NCBI RefSeq assembly: GCF_004421185.1
Contig: NZ_LXQB01000067.1
Location: 1 to 64,000, forward strand
Reading direction: 5' to 3'
Length of the DNA: 64,000 bases
Source: Methylacidiphilum sp. Yel
GTDB lineage: Bacteria; Verrucomicrobiota; Verrucomicrobiia; Methylacidiphilales; Methylacidiphilaceae
Numbering within the stretch: the first letter of the stretch is position 1; every line of letters starts with the position of its first letter. Shown piece after piece: positions 54,145 to 63,336 of this stretch. The notes under the pieces were generated by a model. The model was not told the DNA's origin, did not search any database, and saw only the letters and a list, made by a program, of their open reading frames with translations. The position numbers and the translations under genes are program-made.

Positions 54145-54948
54145 TCATTCTGCCATTTGGAATTTGACAGTGATTACTTCTGGTATAGAAGAGGGCCTTG
54201 GTTCGCCTATGCTTTCGAGTTTTTTTACTGCCTCTAGGGCGCTTTGATCAAATTTTTCGTTTCCGGAACTTTGAAGAAGCTTAAACTGTCGAACCTTCCC
54301 ATTGCTCTCCACTATCATTTCAATAGTAGCAGAAAGTCCAAGTCCCAAAAACTCTACTGGTTGGTCCCATAGAGAATATAATTTTTCACGAATAAGCAAA
54401 TAATATCGTTCATAATCCCCTGATTCGGAGCCGGGCGTTACCGATTCATTCTTAGCTAAATTCTGGTTTTTGTTTCCTTTTTCTTCCAGTGAACTAGTTT
54501 TAGGATGGGTTGGGATTTTTCTCGTGACTTCGGTTAGATCGGGCACAACTGTATGCTTCAGTTGAGGCAAAGAATCGGATCTTTTTAATTCTTTGTCGGC
54601 AACGGAATGTTTCCGTTGAGAACTTTTGATAGGGTTTCTGTTAGATGAAAATTTGGAATGACTCTCTTCTGCGATTCCAAAAGAAGAAGCGTTGGTTTTT
54701 TCTGCTTTTTTAGTCATTTCTTTTGGGATATTGTCTGCATGCAATTTTACATCTGAGGGCTCATGGGAAGAAGAAGAAGGCATGAATTGGAAATAGGAAG
54801 TTTTTGGTTGAGTAGGTTTTTTAAAAGCATGGAGTAAAAAAAAACAAAAAATGATAGCAAGATGAAGACTAGCAACTAGGAGAAATATTTTCCAAAAATG
54901 GTGTCTTTTGTGCAAATTTTTATTTTTTTGACTATGCGTTACATACAT
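54145..54948 (-). CDS. TonB/TolA-type energy transducer
   Basis: An inner-membrane-anchored periplasm-spanning protein. One membrane segment (about 20-40, IFLLVASLHLAIIFCFFLL) follows a basic N-terminus. A Pro/Ser/Lys-rich extended region (about 45-170) is followed by a C-terminal TonB/TolA domain (about 180-267) with RYYLLIREKLYSLWDQP, ATIEMIVESNGKVRQFKLLQSSGNEKFDQSALEAVKKL. Given its place between the exbBD-like and tolB-pal genes, it most likely plays the TolA role. The family domain does not by itself separate TolA from TonB. Confidence 0.85.
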   Translation of the reverse strand: MYVTHSQKNKNLHKRHHFWKIFLLVASLHLAIIFCFFLLHAFKKPTQPKTSYFQFMPSSSSHEPSDVKLHADNIPKEMTKKAEKTNASSFGIAEESHSKFSSNRNPIKSSQRKHSVADKELKRSDSLPQLKHTVVPDLTEVTRKIPTHPKTSSLEEKGNKNQNLAKNESVTPGSESGDYERYYLLIREKLYSLWDQPVEFLGLGLSATIEMIVESNGKVRQFKLLQSSGNEKFDQSALEAVKKLESIGEPRPSSIPEVITVKFQMAE

Positions 54949-55051
54949 AGGCTATTAGGTAAAGAAACAAAAGAGAGCAATGTATAAGACTACAATATAG
55001 GCCAACAGAGTAGAACCCAAATGGTAGTTTTTTTCTCTACTATCGGATTGT

Positions 55052-55468
55052 TTACTTTTCATCGACATTGTGAACAAGGCCTATTCTTTTTATTCCAGCT
55101 TTTTCAAGTATTTCTACAAAAGGCAAAAATTCTTCATACTTTAGATCCTTGTCCATTTTAAGAGATACAGTCAACTCAGGATCTTTTTGTATTCTTTCCA
55201 AAAGTATCTTCTCTAGATTATGCTTATCCACTGGGATATTATTACATACTATTTTCCCATTTTTGTTTATTTCTAAAACTAAGGGATTTTTAGAAAAAGT
55301 GGATTCTTTTTTGGAGTTGAGAGATGGCAGAGAAATGTCGAGATTTTGTTCGAGTAACGGAGTAGTAATAAGAAAGATAATCATTAAGGTAAAGGCAAAA
55401 TCAAGCATTGGGGTAACATTCAGTTCTGAAAATCCAGTATAGCGCCATTTACTTGAGAATTTTTTCAT
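55052..55468 (-). CDS. ExbD/TolR-type proton-channel subunit
   Basis: A small membrane protein with one N-terminal membrane segment (about 18-38, LDFAFTLMIIFLITTPL) carrying the functional Asp in TPMLDFAF, then a periplasmic domain. The 138 residues are typical. The ATG at 55468 clears the end of the ExbB gene; the earlier candidate start would overlap it by 23 bases and adds a non-family segment. With the ExbB/TolQ subunit it uses the proton gradient to move the TonB/TolA-like protein. Confidence 0.92.
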   Translation of the reverse strand: MKKFSSKWRYTGFSELNVTPMLDFAFTLMIIFLITTPLLEQNLDISLPSLNSKKESTFSKNPLVLEINKNGKIVCNNIPVDKHNLEKILLERIQKDPELTVSLKMDKDLKYEEFLPFVEILEKAGIKRIGLVHNVDEK

Positions 55469-55490
55469 CTTATCTGGCTCTCTTACAAGA

Positions 55491-56225
55491 TCAGATGGAG
55501 TCCTCCGCCACAAATCTTTTTTCTATTTCACTTAAGACTTCCGTTCCGAAATTTTCCAAATCGATAGTCAGGGCTTTGATAGTAGCGACAATGAAGTTAT
55601 ATCCGAAAAGTGCAGGGATAGCAACTAAAAGACCCATTACAGTAGACAATAGAGAGCCTGAAACCCCAGGAGCCATCGTAGCCAAAGTGGCTTTCCCAGA
55701 AAGAGCTAGATCGCCGAACGCGTCCATTACTCCCCACACTGTTCCTAATAAGCCTATAAAGGGGGCCCCACTGGCTGCAGTAGCAAGTAGAATCATTTGG
55801 TCTTCTAACTGGAGTAGCTGATTGCCAATTTCTCTTTCAATAGCTCCTTGAATTAATTTGAGAGATTTTTCTGGAATTTTTATTTTTAAAAGAGATTTTT
55901 CAGAATATCCCTCTATGGGATCAGATAGTCCATGGTATAGGTTAAACAATTCTTTACATCCACTCATATATATGGCGTGATGGGGAGAGCCTGGATAACT
56001 TTCTTTACTTAAAAAAATGCCTAGCCATTTTGAGGAGACTTTCAACTTACGCAAAAATTTTCGACTCTGTTTTTTGGCCGAGTGGATTTGCCAAAGTTTT
56101 ATTAAAAGTACGGTCCAGCTAATAGAGGAAACACCCAAAAGGAATAGGAGAATGAGCTTAGTTGCTATGGTTGCTTTTTCAAAAGCAAAAACCAAACCAG
56201 AGGTTTGAAAAAAAACCGCGTTCAT
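55491..56225 (-). CDS. ExbB/TolQ-type proton-channel subunit
   Basis: Three-membrane-segment protein of the MotA/TolQ/ExbB family. Segment 1 is near 20-45 (LILLFLLGVSSISWTVLLIKL); the hallmark C-terminal pair is AASGAPFIGLLGTVWGVMDAF and GVSGSLLSTVMGLLVAIPALFGYN. The 244-residue length from the ATG at 56225 is right for the family. The reading frame stays open to 56564, but that extra 113-residue part has no family similarity and overlaps the divergent J-domain gene, so I reject it as the start. First gene of the Tol-like operon. Confidence 0.92.
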   Translation of the reverse strand: MNAVFFQTSGLVFAFEKATIATKLILLFLLGVSSISWTVLLIKLWQIHSAKKQSRKFLRKLKVSSKWLGIFLSKESYPGSPHHAIYMSGCKELFNLYHGLSDPIEGYSEKSLLKIKIPEKSLKLIQGAIEREIGNQLLQLEDQMILLATAASGAPFIGLLGTVWGVMDAFGDLALSGKATLATMAPGVSGSLLSTVMGLLVAIPALFGYNFIVATIKALTIDLENFGTEVLSEIEKRFVAEDSI

Positions 56226-56396
56226 TCTTTTTGTTGCAAGTGGGTAGTCAAAGAGAGAAAGGTTTTTAAAAAATAAAGCAAAGATCCTTCTTTTCTCAAG
56301 ACATGAATTACTTTGGTAGATTTTTAATTGTTTGATTGCTTTTTTTTTAAAACATTTTAATCTTTTTGCCTCGGAGATTGTTTTAAATCTCCTTTG

Positions 56397-57341
56397 ATGA
56401 AAGGGAAAAAACCAATCATTTATCCATTCTACCATCTGAGTGTAAATAAAAATAAAGGCTCTTTTTCTCTTGTTGCTATAGACGACCAAAATATCAGGCA
56501 AAATTGGCAAATCAGATATTTGTATCTCCAGAAAGAACTGGAGACTGTCCAAAGCAAACTGCAAAAGTTTCTATCTGTTGAAAAGCCCCAATATACCATT
56601 TGGCTAGAGTCGACCTTTCCCAAAGAAACAGCCAAATTAAAAGATATCGAACTAAAAATAAATGACTTAAAACAATTTATATTTGAAGTGGAACTGGATA
56701 GTTTGTTGCATAACCGCAGTGTAGCTATTTCGTATCATTTTCTTTTGCAGAAAAAAAATAAGAAATTACCCAATATAGTCTCACATGTTGCTTGTGCAGA
56801 TAGTCTTCCAAACAACGAAAAAACAGATGAGATCCCAGACAATAATTGGAAAAGAAATTCTCACGACTCCAAGATTAAAGCAGCATTTAGGACGATAGCT
56901 CGGCTTCTTCATCCTGACGCTAACAACTCCGTTTCTCCAGAGAAAATGGAAAGGTGGTATGCTGCTCAGATGGCCTACAAAGCAAAAGATTTAGAATTAC
57001 TAGAATCTCTCTGTTACTTGGAAGAAAAGCAACCCGAGGCTCTCCCAATCGCTATCATTCAAAAAAGAATTGTCGTATTGGATAAAACGCTTCAAAAAAA
57101 AAAGAAAGAATTGGAAGGATGTTTGGGCCATCCAGCTTGGGGATTTTCTCTGTGCCAAATCGACAGGCAGTATATTCGAAAAATAAAAATTTGGATCAAT
57201 GAAAAGATAAAGGAAAAGAACAAAGAATTTAACAGATTGAATGATAAAATGAGGGGTTGGAAGTTAGAAGCCAATCGCCTCCTTCTTAAAAATAAAACAA
57301 AGAAGAAGCGTAGTAAGAAAAAACTCTCAAAGAAAAAATAA
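56397..57341 (+). CDS. J-domain-like protein with coiled coils, partner unknown
   Basis: A 314-residue cytoplasmic protein. Its centre (about 158-205) resembles helices II-III of a J domain: SKIKAAFRTIARLLHPDAN with the HPD motif at 172-174, then a second helix KMERWYAAQMAYKAKDL. Helix I of the usual J domain is not seen, so it is a J-like domain able at most to contact DnaK. Flanking parts are charged and helical, likely coiled coil (about 40-100 and 225-290), and the C-terminus is almost all lysine and arginine. The ATG at 56397 directly follows a TTG. It is divergent from exbB, with about 170 bases between. Confidence 0.65.
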   Translation: MKGKKPIIYPFYHLSVNKNKGSFSLVAIDDQNIRQNWQIRYLYLQKELETVQSKLQKFLSVEKPQYTIWLESTFPKETAKLKDIELKINDLKQFIFEVELDSLLHNRSVAISYHFLLQKKNKKLPNIVSHVACADSLPNNEKTDEIPDNNWKRNSHDSKIKAAFRTIARLLHPDANNSVSPEKMERWYAAQMAYKAKDLELLESLCYLEEKQPEALPIAIIQKRIVVLDKTLQKKKKELEGCLGHPAWGFSLCQIDRQYIRKIKIWINEKIKEKNKEFNRLNDKMRGWKLEANRLLLKNKTKKKRSKKKLSKKK

Positions 57342-57476
57342 AGATTAGCTCGTTATTTTCTGGACATTTTGGTTCTAATTATTCAAATTAAATCACTTGG
57401 TGGTTTCCTAAGTAAACAGAAAGAAACAGGTCAAAACTCTTAGAAAACTGTTTTTTCAATGTGGTTTCATTATTAA

Positions 57477-58826
57477 ATGGCTGTATTAAATAGAGTTCCT
57501 ATCGAAATAGAAAAAAGGCTTTTACTTGCTTCTATTTTAGGATTTTTCTGGGGTTCTGCCATTGGCACATTTTGTTGGGTAGGGCTCTTCAATGCTATAG
57601 AAGAAAAGATTGTTCATTTAGAGGAATACTTACCCACTCCTGCCAAAGACGCACAGTTCGTTTTAGTAGAAATTGATAGAATTCCCGTTGATCGGCCTTG
57701 GCCATGGCCTCGATTAGAATATTCCCTTTTTTTAAGAAGTTTGATTCCTCAAATGCCTCAAAGTGTGGTTTTGGATGTTTTATTTACAGATCGAGGGCCA
57801 AGACTTGATAGTTTTGACGAAACATTCCGGTCATTAATCAACAGGTTAAATAGGGTATGTTTTGCAGGGGCTGCCCTTAAAACAGAGTCATTGGCGCCTC
57901 AACAGTTTCTCTTTGAAAAATTTTTGGTTCGTGGAAATCCAAGCCTCTTACCGAAGTATGGATCGGCATTCTGGCCCTCGACTGATCTGACTGAAGGCAA
58001 TCCAGTAGGAATCAATAACCTAGGAGTTGGCGCAAAACGCAAAATCAGAGCTGTGCCTCTTTTTTTTCAGCTCAAGGACAACTTAGTTCCTTCTCTGACT
58101 TTAGTTGCTGCTGCTTCTTACATGCAAGCATCCATAGGAAATTCAGAAGCAAGGTTGAATAAAGCTTTTCTTTTGCGCAACTCCACAGGAAACATTTTAA
58201 GGAGAATTCCATTAGATTCGGAGGGACGAATGCAGTTGAGATATAAGCGTTTCCCCTCTGGAATCATTCGAATCAAATATGATGATTTTTTGCTTTATGC
58301 TGATCAAATGGCTAGAGGGATTAAACCGGCTTTTGATCTTAATTTGCTTCATGGAAAGCAGATATGGCTTGGGGTGACTGATCCTGCTGTTATCAACTGG
58401 GTGGAGACGGATATGGGGAAGATGAGTCCTGTGGAAATCAAATTAGAAGCTGCAAGACAGATAGTCCAAGGAGATTTCTTAAGAAGAACACCTAAAGGAG
58501 TGGCCTTTGTGTTCCTTTTTTTATTTTCTGTTTTAGCTCCAAGGTTATTTGTACGCTTTTCCTTTCTAAAAGCTTTAGGCTTATTTTTGGTGTTATTTGG
58601 AACTGTTGTGGGCACTTCCGTTGCAGGATTTATACTATTTAACCTAGTATTCCCTTTAGCTTCTTTTCTTTTTGTGTCTTTAGGGGTTATATTATGTGGA
58701 CTCTCAGCTCGTTTTTGGAAATTCCATGTGATTTCCTTAAAATCTCCTCATTTGGAAAGAGTAGAAGCTGCCTTAGAAAGAATAGAGAAAAAGTTCTTGC
58801 ATGATGGATCAAAATTTAATCAATGA
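57477..58826 (+). CDS. CHASE2-domain membrane protein without output domain
   Basis: An inner-membrane protein: one N-terminal membrane segment (about 16-38), a large extracytoplasmic CHASE2 domain (about 45-335) with FVLVEIDRIPVDRPWPWPR, VVLDVLFTDRG, and GKQIWLGVTDPA near its end, then three membrane segments (about 340-362, 368-392, 395-416) and a short cytoplasmic helix. CHASE2 normally senses signals for cyclases, kinases or phosphatases; here no such domain follows the membrane segments. Its stop overlaps the next start (ATGA), so it is coupled to a LolD-type ATPase. It may act as a sensor or regulator of that ABC system; this is inference. Confidence 0.8.
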   Translation: MAVLNRVPIEIEKRLLLASILGFFWGSAIGTFCWVGLFNAIEEKIVHLEEYLPTPAKDAQFVLVEIDRIPVDRPWPWPRLEYSLFLRSLIPQMPQSVVLDVLFTDRGPRLDSFDETFRSLINRLNRVCFAGAALKTESLAPQQFLFEKFLVRGNPSLLPKYGSAFWPSTDLTEGNPVGINNLGVGAKRKIRAVPLFFQLKDNLVPSLTLVAAASYMQASIGNSEARLNKAFLLRNSTGNILRRIPLDSEGRMQLRYKRFPSGIIRIKYDDFLLYADQMARGIKPAFDLNLLHGKQIWLGVTDPAVINWVETDMGKMSPVEIKLEAARQIVQGDFLRRTPKGVAFVFLFLFSVLAPRLFVRFSFLKALGLFLVLFGTVVGTSVAGFILFNLVFPLASFLFVSLGVILCGLSARFWKFHVISLKSPHLERVEAALERIEKKFLHDGSKFNQ

Positions 58827-59500
58827 ACAACCCTATCATAAGCGTTCAGGATGTATCCAAATGTTATTGGAACGGAGAAGTACAAACCATGGCTTTGAGG
58901 AAAGCAAATCTAGAAGTTTATCCTGGACAATCTATCGCTCTTGTTGGGCCTAGTGGCTGTGGCAAGAGCACTTTGCTACACTTAATTGCCGGAATTGATA
59001 CTCCAACCCAAGGGGAGATTTATGTTGATGGCTATCCCTTTCATTTGTTAAAGGAAGAAAAATTGGCCAAGTTGCGAGGCAGTATCCTTGGTATTGTATT
59101 CCAATTCTTTAATCTGCTTCCTACTCTTACTGCCCTTGATAATGTTATGCTTCCTGCCCTCTTGCAGGGTGTCTCTCCTGTGGAAGCCTCCTCTAGGGCT
59201 AAAGAGCTATTGGAACAAGTAGGCCTTTCTCATAGATCCCATCATTACCCTCATCAGCTCTCTGGGGGAGAGATGCAACGAGTTGCTTTGGCTCGGGCTT
59301 TGGTGATGAAACCAAAAATTGTATTGGCTGACGAGCCTACAGGTAATTTAGATTCAGAAGCGAGCCAAAAAGTCTTATATCTTCTTAGAAAACTCGTAGA
59401 AGAATATCACCTGACCCTACTTATGGTTACCCATAGTATGGAAGTGGCAAAAGCCACTGACAGAATCTTGCAGATGAAAGACGGCTATCTGATCTCTTAA
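58823..59500 (+). CDS. ABC transporter ATP-binding protein, LolD/MacB class
   Basis: A 225-residue ATPase: Walker A GPSGCGKST, Q-loop VFQFFNLLPTLTALDNV, signature LSGGEMQRVALARAL and Walker B IVLADEPTGNLD. The FQFFNLLPTLTA and TGNLDS segments are typical of the LolD/MacB/FtsE-like class that pairs with FtsX-type permeases and moves lipoproteins or lipids across the periplasm. It is coupled upstream to the CHASE2 gene by a four-base overlap and is followed 23 bases later by the permease. Confidence 0.93.
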   Translation: MNNPIISVQDVSKCYWNGEVQTMALRKANLEVYPGQSIALVGPSGCGKSTLLHLIAGIDTPTQGEIYVDGYPFHLLKEEKLAKLRGSILGIVFQFFNLLPTLTALDNVMLPALLQGVSPVEASSRAKELLEQVGLSHRSHHYPHQLSGGEMQRVALARALVMKPKIVLADEPTGNLDSEASQKVLYLLRKLVEEYHLTLLMVTHSMEVAKATDRILQMKDGYLIS

Positions 59501-59523
59501 TACCAGATACGGAGTTTAAAATA

Positions 59524-62076
59524 ATGGGTTTATTGAAGATTTTTTTTCATCATAGCTTTCGGTATTTCATAAGCCATCCTTATCTTTTTTTATTGAACGT
59601 ATTTTGTATTGCCTTGGGGGTAGCAAATTTCGTAGCCATTCAGGTGATCAACCACTCGGCATTGGAATCATTCAAGTCCTCGATCGATCTTGTTGCGGGT
59701 AAAGCCAACCTAGAAATTGTTGCTGAGAGTTATCCTTTTGATGAGAAGATTTTAACTGATGTTCTGAAAAAACCATATGTCGAAGTGGCTACCCCCATTC
59801 TCGAACAGGTGTCCCTGTTGGACAAATATCCTGGAGAATATCTTGATGTGGTAGGAGTGGATTTTCTCACTGATCAACCTATTAGGAATTTTGAGTTGGC
59901 ATCGGCTGTAAACAAAAAAGAGGATATTCTCGATTTTTTGAAAGATTCTAGAGCTGTAGGAATAAACAAAAACTTGGGGCAAAGACTTAGTATAAAGCTA
60001 GGGGATACCATACAACTTCGGACTCCCGAAGGGATTGTGAGATTAAAGGTGCATTCATTCTTGGAGATGGAATCAGGGGCAATCGGTTCTGACGAACATC
60101 TTGCGGTGATGGACATTGCGAATGCCCAGGAACTGTTCCATATGCCTAACAAATTGACACGAATCAGCTGTCTCGTCAGATCCCAAAGCAATCGTATGGA
60201 AATCGCCCGAGCTCTTCAAGAGGAGCTCCCCTCCTCGGTAATTGTACAGACTCCCGAGAAAAGAACCTTAAAGGTTGAAAAAATGCTTGGTTCTTTCCAG
60301 CTTAATTTAACGGCCCTTTCTTTAATTTCCTTGTTTGTTGGAATGTTTATAATTTATAATACTGTTCTTGTAGGGGTCGTCAGGAGAAGGTCTGAAATAG
60401 CCTTATTGCGTTGCCTGGGTGTTGGACCAAAAGCAATCATCATCGCATGTCTTGGAGAATCATTGCTAATAGGGCTGTTTGGTATTGCTATTGGTATAGC
60501 GGCTGGCTACATCCTTTCCACTAAGCTTATTAGATGGGTCTCTTCCAGTCTTACTTCTCTTTATCTTTTATCTAGTATTGAGCATATCTTTATTTCTCCC
60601 ATCCAGTTTATTCTTGCAGTAGGAATGGGGCTATTAGCTGTAGGAGTCGCTTCCCTTTTCCCTTCGATGGAAGCTTCTAAAATTCCTCCTTCTCATGCCT
60701 TTTCTGTAGCTACTTTGGAAGAAAAAGTACATAGATTTGGATTTTTTTGGTTCGTAGGCGTTGGCCTCTCCCTGTTGCTTGCGTTTCTCTTGTCTTATTT
60801 TAGTTTTAAAGATAACCTTTCGGTTCTTAGTTTTGGAGCTGCGCTATTTACCATACTTTCTTTTGCTTTCCTCTCTCCTTTGGTTTGTCAACTCATCGTT
60901 CGGTTGTCGCAACCTAAGCATATTGTCTTGAAGCTGATCGTGTCGCATTTTAGTAGATCTTTGCATCGAAATGTTTTGACCGTTGCTGCTCTTCTTACTG
61001 CTCTTGCGATGGTCATCAGCGTTTCCATCATGATAAAAAGCTTTCGTTACACAGTTGATGGATGGTTAAAGCAAAGCGTTAGAGCCGATTTGTTTGTTAC
61101 AACTGCAGCGAATCTGGTTAGTGGTATCCATCAATCTCTTTCAAAGGAGGCGGAAGCACTGATCGAAAAAGATAACCGAATAGAAACCGTGGACCGGTAT
61201 TATGAATTTAGATCTGAATTTAGGAATTCTCCCATAAAAATTTCCTCGATTTCTTTTCCTGTGGCTGCAGAAAAAAACAATCTAGAGTTTAGAAGAGGAA
61301 ACCCTAAAGAACTTTTTAGACAAGCAGCTGGATCCAATCGAATATTCATCAATGAAAGTTTGTCGAGAAAATTTGGTCTTAAAGAAGGAGATATGATAAC
61401 TCTTAAGACAGGTTTAGGAATGATCAACTTTGAAATTTTTGGCGTTTTTAAGGATTTTACGACCGAATTTGGCCTTGTGCTGCTCGATCGACAAACCTTA
61501 ATTAGATTTTGGAATATCAATAGCAGCAATAGTTTAGCTTTGTATTTGAAAAATCCAAAGGAAGCACAAGCAGTAAAAAAAGACTTAGATAAAAAGCTTC
61601 AAGTAGTTGGAGATTACATCGTGTATTCTAATGAGCAACTAAGAACTGAAATATTTCGGATCTTCGACCAAACTTTTTCTATCACCAATCTACTAAAGAT
61701 TACCAGCTTACTGGTCTCGGCGGCGGGAATATTTTTTAATTTATTAATTCTTTCTTCCGAAAGAAGTCGAGAAATAGCAGTCATGCGTTCGATTGGTGCT
61801 TCTAAATCGATGGTTTTTACACTGGTAATTGGTGAATCTGGTCTTGTGGGCATGATTGCTGCTTTTCTTGGGGTCATAGCTGGATTTGCCCTAGCCGTTG
61901 TGTTGACTTATGTGATTAACAGGGCATTTTTTGGTTGGACTATCGACTGGTCAACTCCTTGGGCCATTATCTTCTGGTTACCTTTTGCCGTTCTTATCAT
62001 TGCTATCATGGCTTCTCTTCTGCCTGCCTATCAGTTATCCAAGGACAACATTGCAAAAAATCTGAGGATGGAATAA
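59524..62076 (+). CDS. FtsX-family ABC permease, large
   Basis: An 850-residue inner-membrane protein with two FtsX/MacB-type modules. Each has a periplasmic part and three to four membrane segments: about 18-40, 258-290, 310-345, 360-385 in the first, then 415-450 and 480-500, and a C-terminal set (about 725-840, with LSSERSREIAVMRSIGASKSMVFTLVIGESG, the conserved FtsX loop). The same loop appears in the first module (VVRRRSEIALLRCLGVGPKAI). This size matches YbbP or the AttF/AttG-like permeases. Its stop codon abuts the next gene's ATG. Substrate is unknown; lipid or lipoprotein export is a family-based guess. Confidence 0.9.
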   Translation: MGLLKIFFHHSFRYFISHPYLFLLNVFCIALGVANFVAIQVINHSALESFKSSIDLVAGKANLEIVAESYPFDEKILTDVLKKPYVEVATPILEQVSLLDKYPGEYLDVVGVDFLTDQPIRNFELASAVNKKEDILDFLKDSRAVGINKNLGQRLSIKLGDTIQLRTPEGIVRLKVHSFLEMESGAIGSDEHLAVMDIANAQELFHMPNKLTRISCLVRSQSNRMEIARALQEELPSSVIVQTPEKRTLKVEKMLGSFQLNLTALSLISLFVGMFIIYNTVLVGVVRRRSEIALLRCLGVGPKAIIIACLGESLLIGLFGIAIGIAAGYILSTKLIRWVSSSLTSLYLLSSIEHIFISPIQFILAVGMGLLAVGVASLFPSMEASKIPPSHAFSVATLEEKVHRFGFFWFVGVGLSLLLAFLLSYFSFKDNLSVLSFGAALFTILSFAFLSPLVCQLIVRLSQPKHIVLKLIVSHFSRSLHRNVLTVAALLTALAMVISVSIMIKSFRYTVDGWLKQSVRADLFVTTAANLVSGIHQSLSKEAEALIEKDNRIETVDRYYEFRSEFRNSPIKISSISFPVAAEKNNLEFRRGNPKELFRQAAGSNRIFINESLSRKFGLKEGDMITLKTGLGMINFEIFGVFKDFTTEFGLVLLDRQTLIRFWNINSSNSLALYLKNPKEAQAVKKDLDKKLQVVGDYIVYSNEQLRTEIFRIFDQTFSITNLLKITSLLVSAAGIFFNLLILSSERSREIAVMRSIGASKSMVFTLVIGESGLVGMIAAFLGVIAGFALAVVLTYVINRAFFGWTIDWSTPWAIIFWLPFAVLIIAIMASLLPAYQLSKDNIAKNLRME

Positions 62077-63246
62077 ATGTCTAGTTTTCAAAAATATTTT
62101 TTTCTTTTTTTCTTGCCTATTATAGCCTTCTGCTGCTCGGATTTTTGGAATCCAGGAGCCTTTCTATATGCCCAAGGAGAATGGAAAATAGTGGATCAAC
62201 CATGGGCATGGGTTTTCCCAAGAGATCATGGAGCCCATCCCGAATTTAAAACAGAGTGGTGGTATTTTACTGGGAACCTCTATGGAGAAAACAGAGAGCC
62301 TTTTGGATTTCAATGGACATTATTCAGGCAAGGTATTTTTAGTTCTCCCCCCCAAAAAATAAGTAAGTGGGGGCTCAGAGATATTTATTTTGCTCATTTT
62401 GCTTTGAGTGATATTCGGAAAAAGAAGTTTTATGCTTATGAAAGAGCTGATCGAGGAGCTTTGGAACTTGCAGGCGTCCTAGAAGGAAGCATGGGTGGAT
62501 GGATTAGAGGATGGGAACTGCGAACTATAGACAACACAAAAGATAAGTTTCATATCCATGCTAAGGAGGGCGAGATTGCCATTGATCTTAATCTAGAAGC
62601 TTGCAAACCTCCAGTTTTACATGGTGAAAATGGACTGAGTAAAAAAGCCGATCAAAAAGGATGTGCTTCCTATTACTATTCCTTTACTAGGCTCATGACC
62701 AATGGATCAATTCGGATCTCAAACAAAGAATGGCTTGTTCATGGGACGAGTTGGTTTGATCATGAATTTACTACAAATTCACTGGGAAATAACGAAGTGG
62801 GTTGGGATTGGTTTGCCATACAGCTGGATACGAATGAAGAACTTATGCTTTATTGTTTGCGGACAAAAGAAGGAGTTTTCGACTCGAATTCCGGAGGAAC
62901 ATGGGTAGGGAAAAATAATGTTCGAATTCTCAAAAAAGAAGATTTTAGCGTTGAGCGAACTGCTTTTTGGAAAAGTCCCCACACCAAAGCAACGTATCCA
63001 GCTAGTTGGAAGATTAAATTATTTGATCCTCCGATTGAAATTACAGTTACACCCAAAATGACTTCCCAAGAGCTTGTTCTGCACCAATTAGGTTTTCTTG
63101 CTTATTGGGAGGGAGCCGTAAGCGTTGAAGGAAAAAAAGAGGGCATGCCTGTCCATGGAGAAGGGTATGTCGAACTGACAGGATATGCTTCCCCCTTGCA
63201 AGAAGCTTTTGGTTATTCTTTACAAACCCAAACGGAGCCTCAATAA
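62077..63246 (+). CDS. AttH/CrtC-type lipocalin-like exported protein
   Basis: A 389-residue protein with a signal sequence (about 5-28) and two lipocalin-like barrels of the CrtC/AttH family. Visible marks: EFKTEWWYFTGNLY and FGFQWTLFRQG near the N-terminus, DIYFAHFALSD, and WLVHGTSWFDHEF followed by VGWDWFAIQLDTNEELMLY in the second barrel. The family contains carotenoid 1,2-hydratases and AttH proteins, the latter encoded next to LolD/FtsX-type ABC genes as here. With no carotenoid genes nearby, the AttH role, handling a hydrophobic ligand in the periplasm together with the exporter, is more likely. It starts directly after the permease stop codon. Confidence 0.9.
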   Translation: MSSFQKYFFLFFLPIIAFCCSDFWNPGAFLYAQGEWKIVDQPWAWVFPRDHGAHPEFKTEWWYFTGNLYGENREPFGFQWTLFRQGIFSSPPQKISKWGLRDIYFAHFALSDIRKKKFYAYERADRGALELAGVLEGSMGGWIRGWELRTIDNTKDKFHIHAKEGEIAIDLNLEACKPPVLHGENGLSKKADQKGCASYYYSFTRLMTNGSIRISNKEWLVHGTSWFDHEFTTNSLGNNEVGWDWFAIQLDTNEELMLYCLRTKEGVFDSNSGGTWVGKNNVRILKKEDFSVERTAFWKSPHTKATYPASWKIKLFDPPIEITVTPKMTSQELVLHQLGFLAYWEGAVSVEGKKEGMPVHGEGYVELTGYASPLQEAFGYSLQTQTEPQ

Positions 63247-63336
63247 GATCTCGACTGCCCTTTAAAAATTGTCCTTTATAGATAAAAAGTCAGCCCACGG
63301 CTATTCAGTTTTTATGCAACATGAGGAACGGATATA

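Noticed and set aside
56226-56564. N-terminal extension of the ExbB/TolQ frame
   Set aside because: No family similarity, overlaps the divergent J-like gene, and an internal ATG gives the normal ExbB length.
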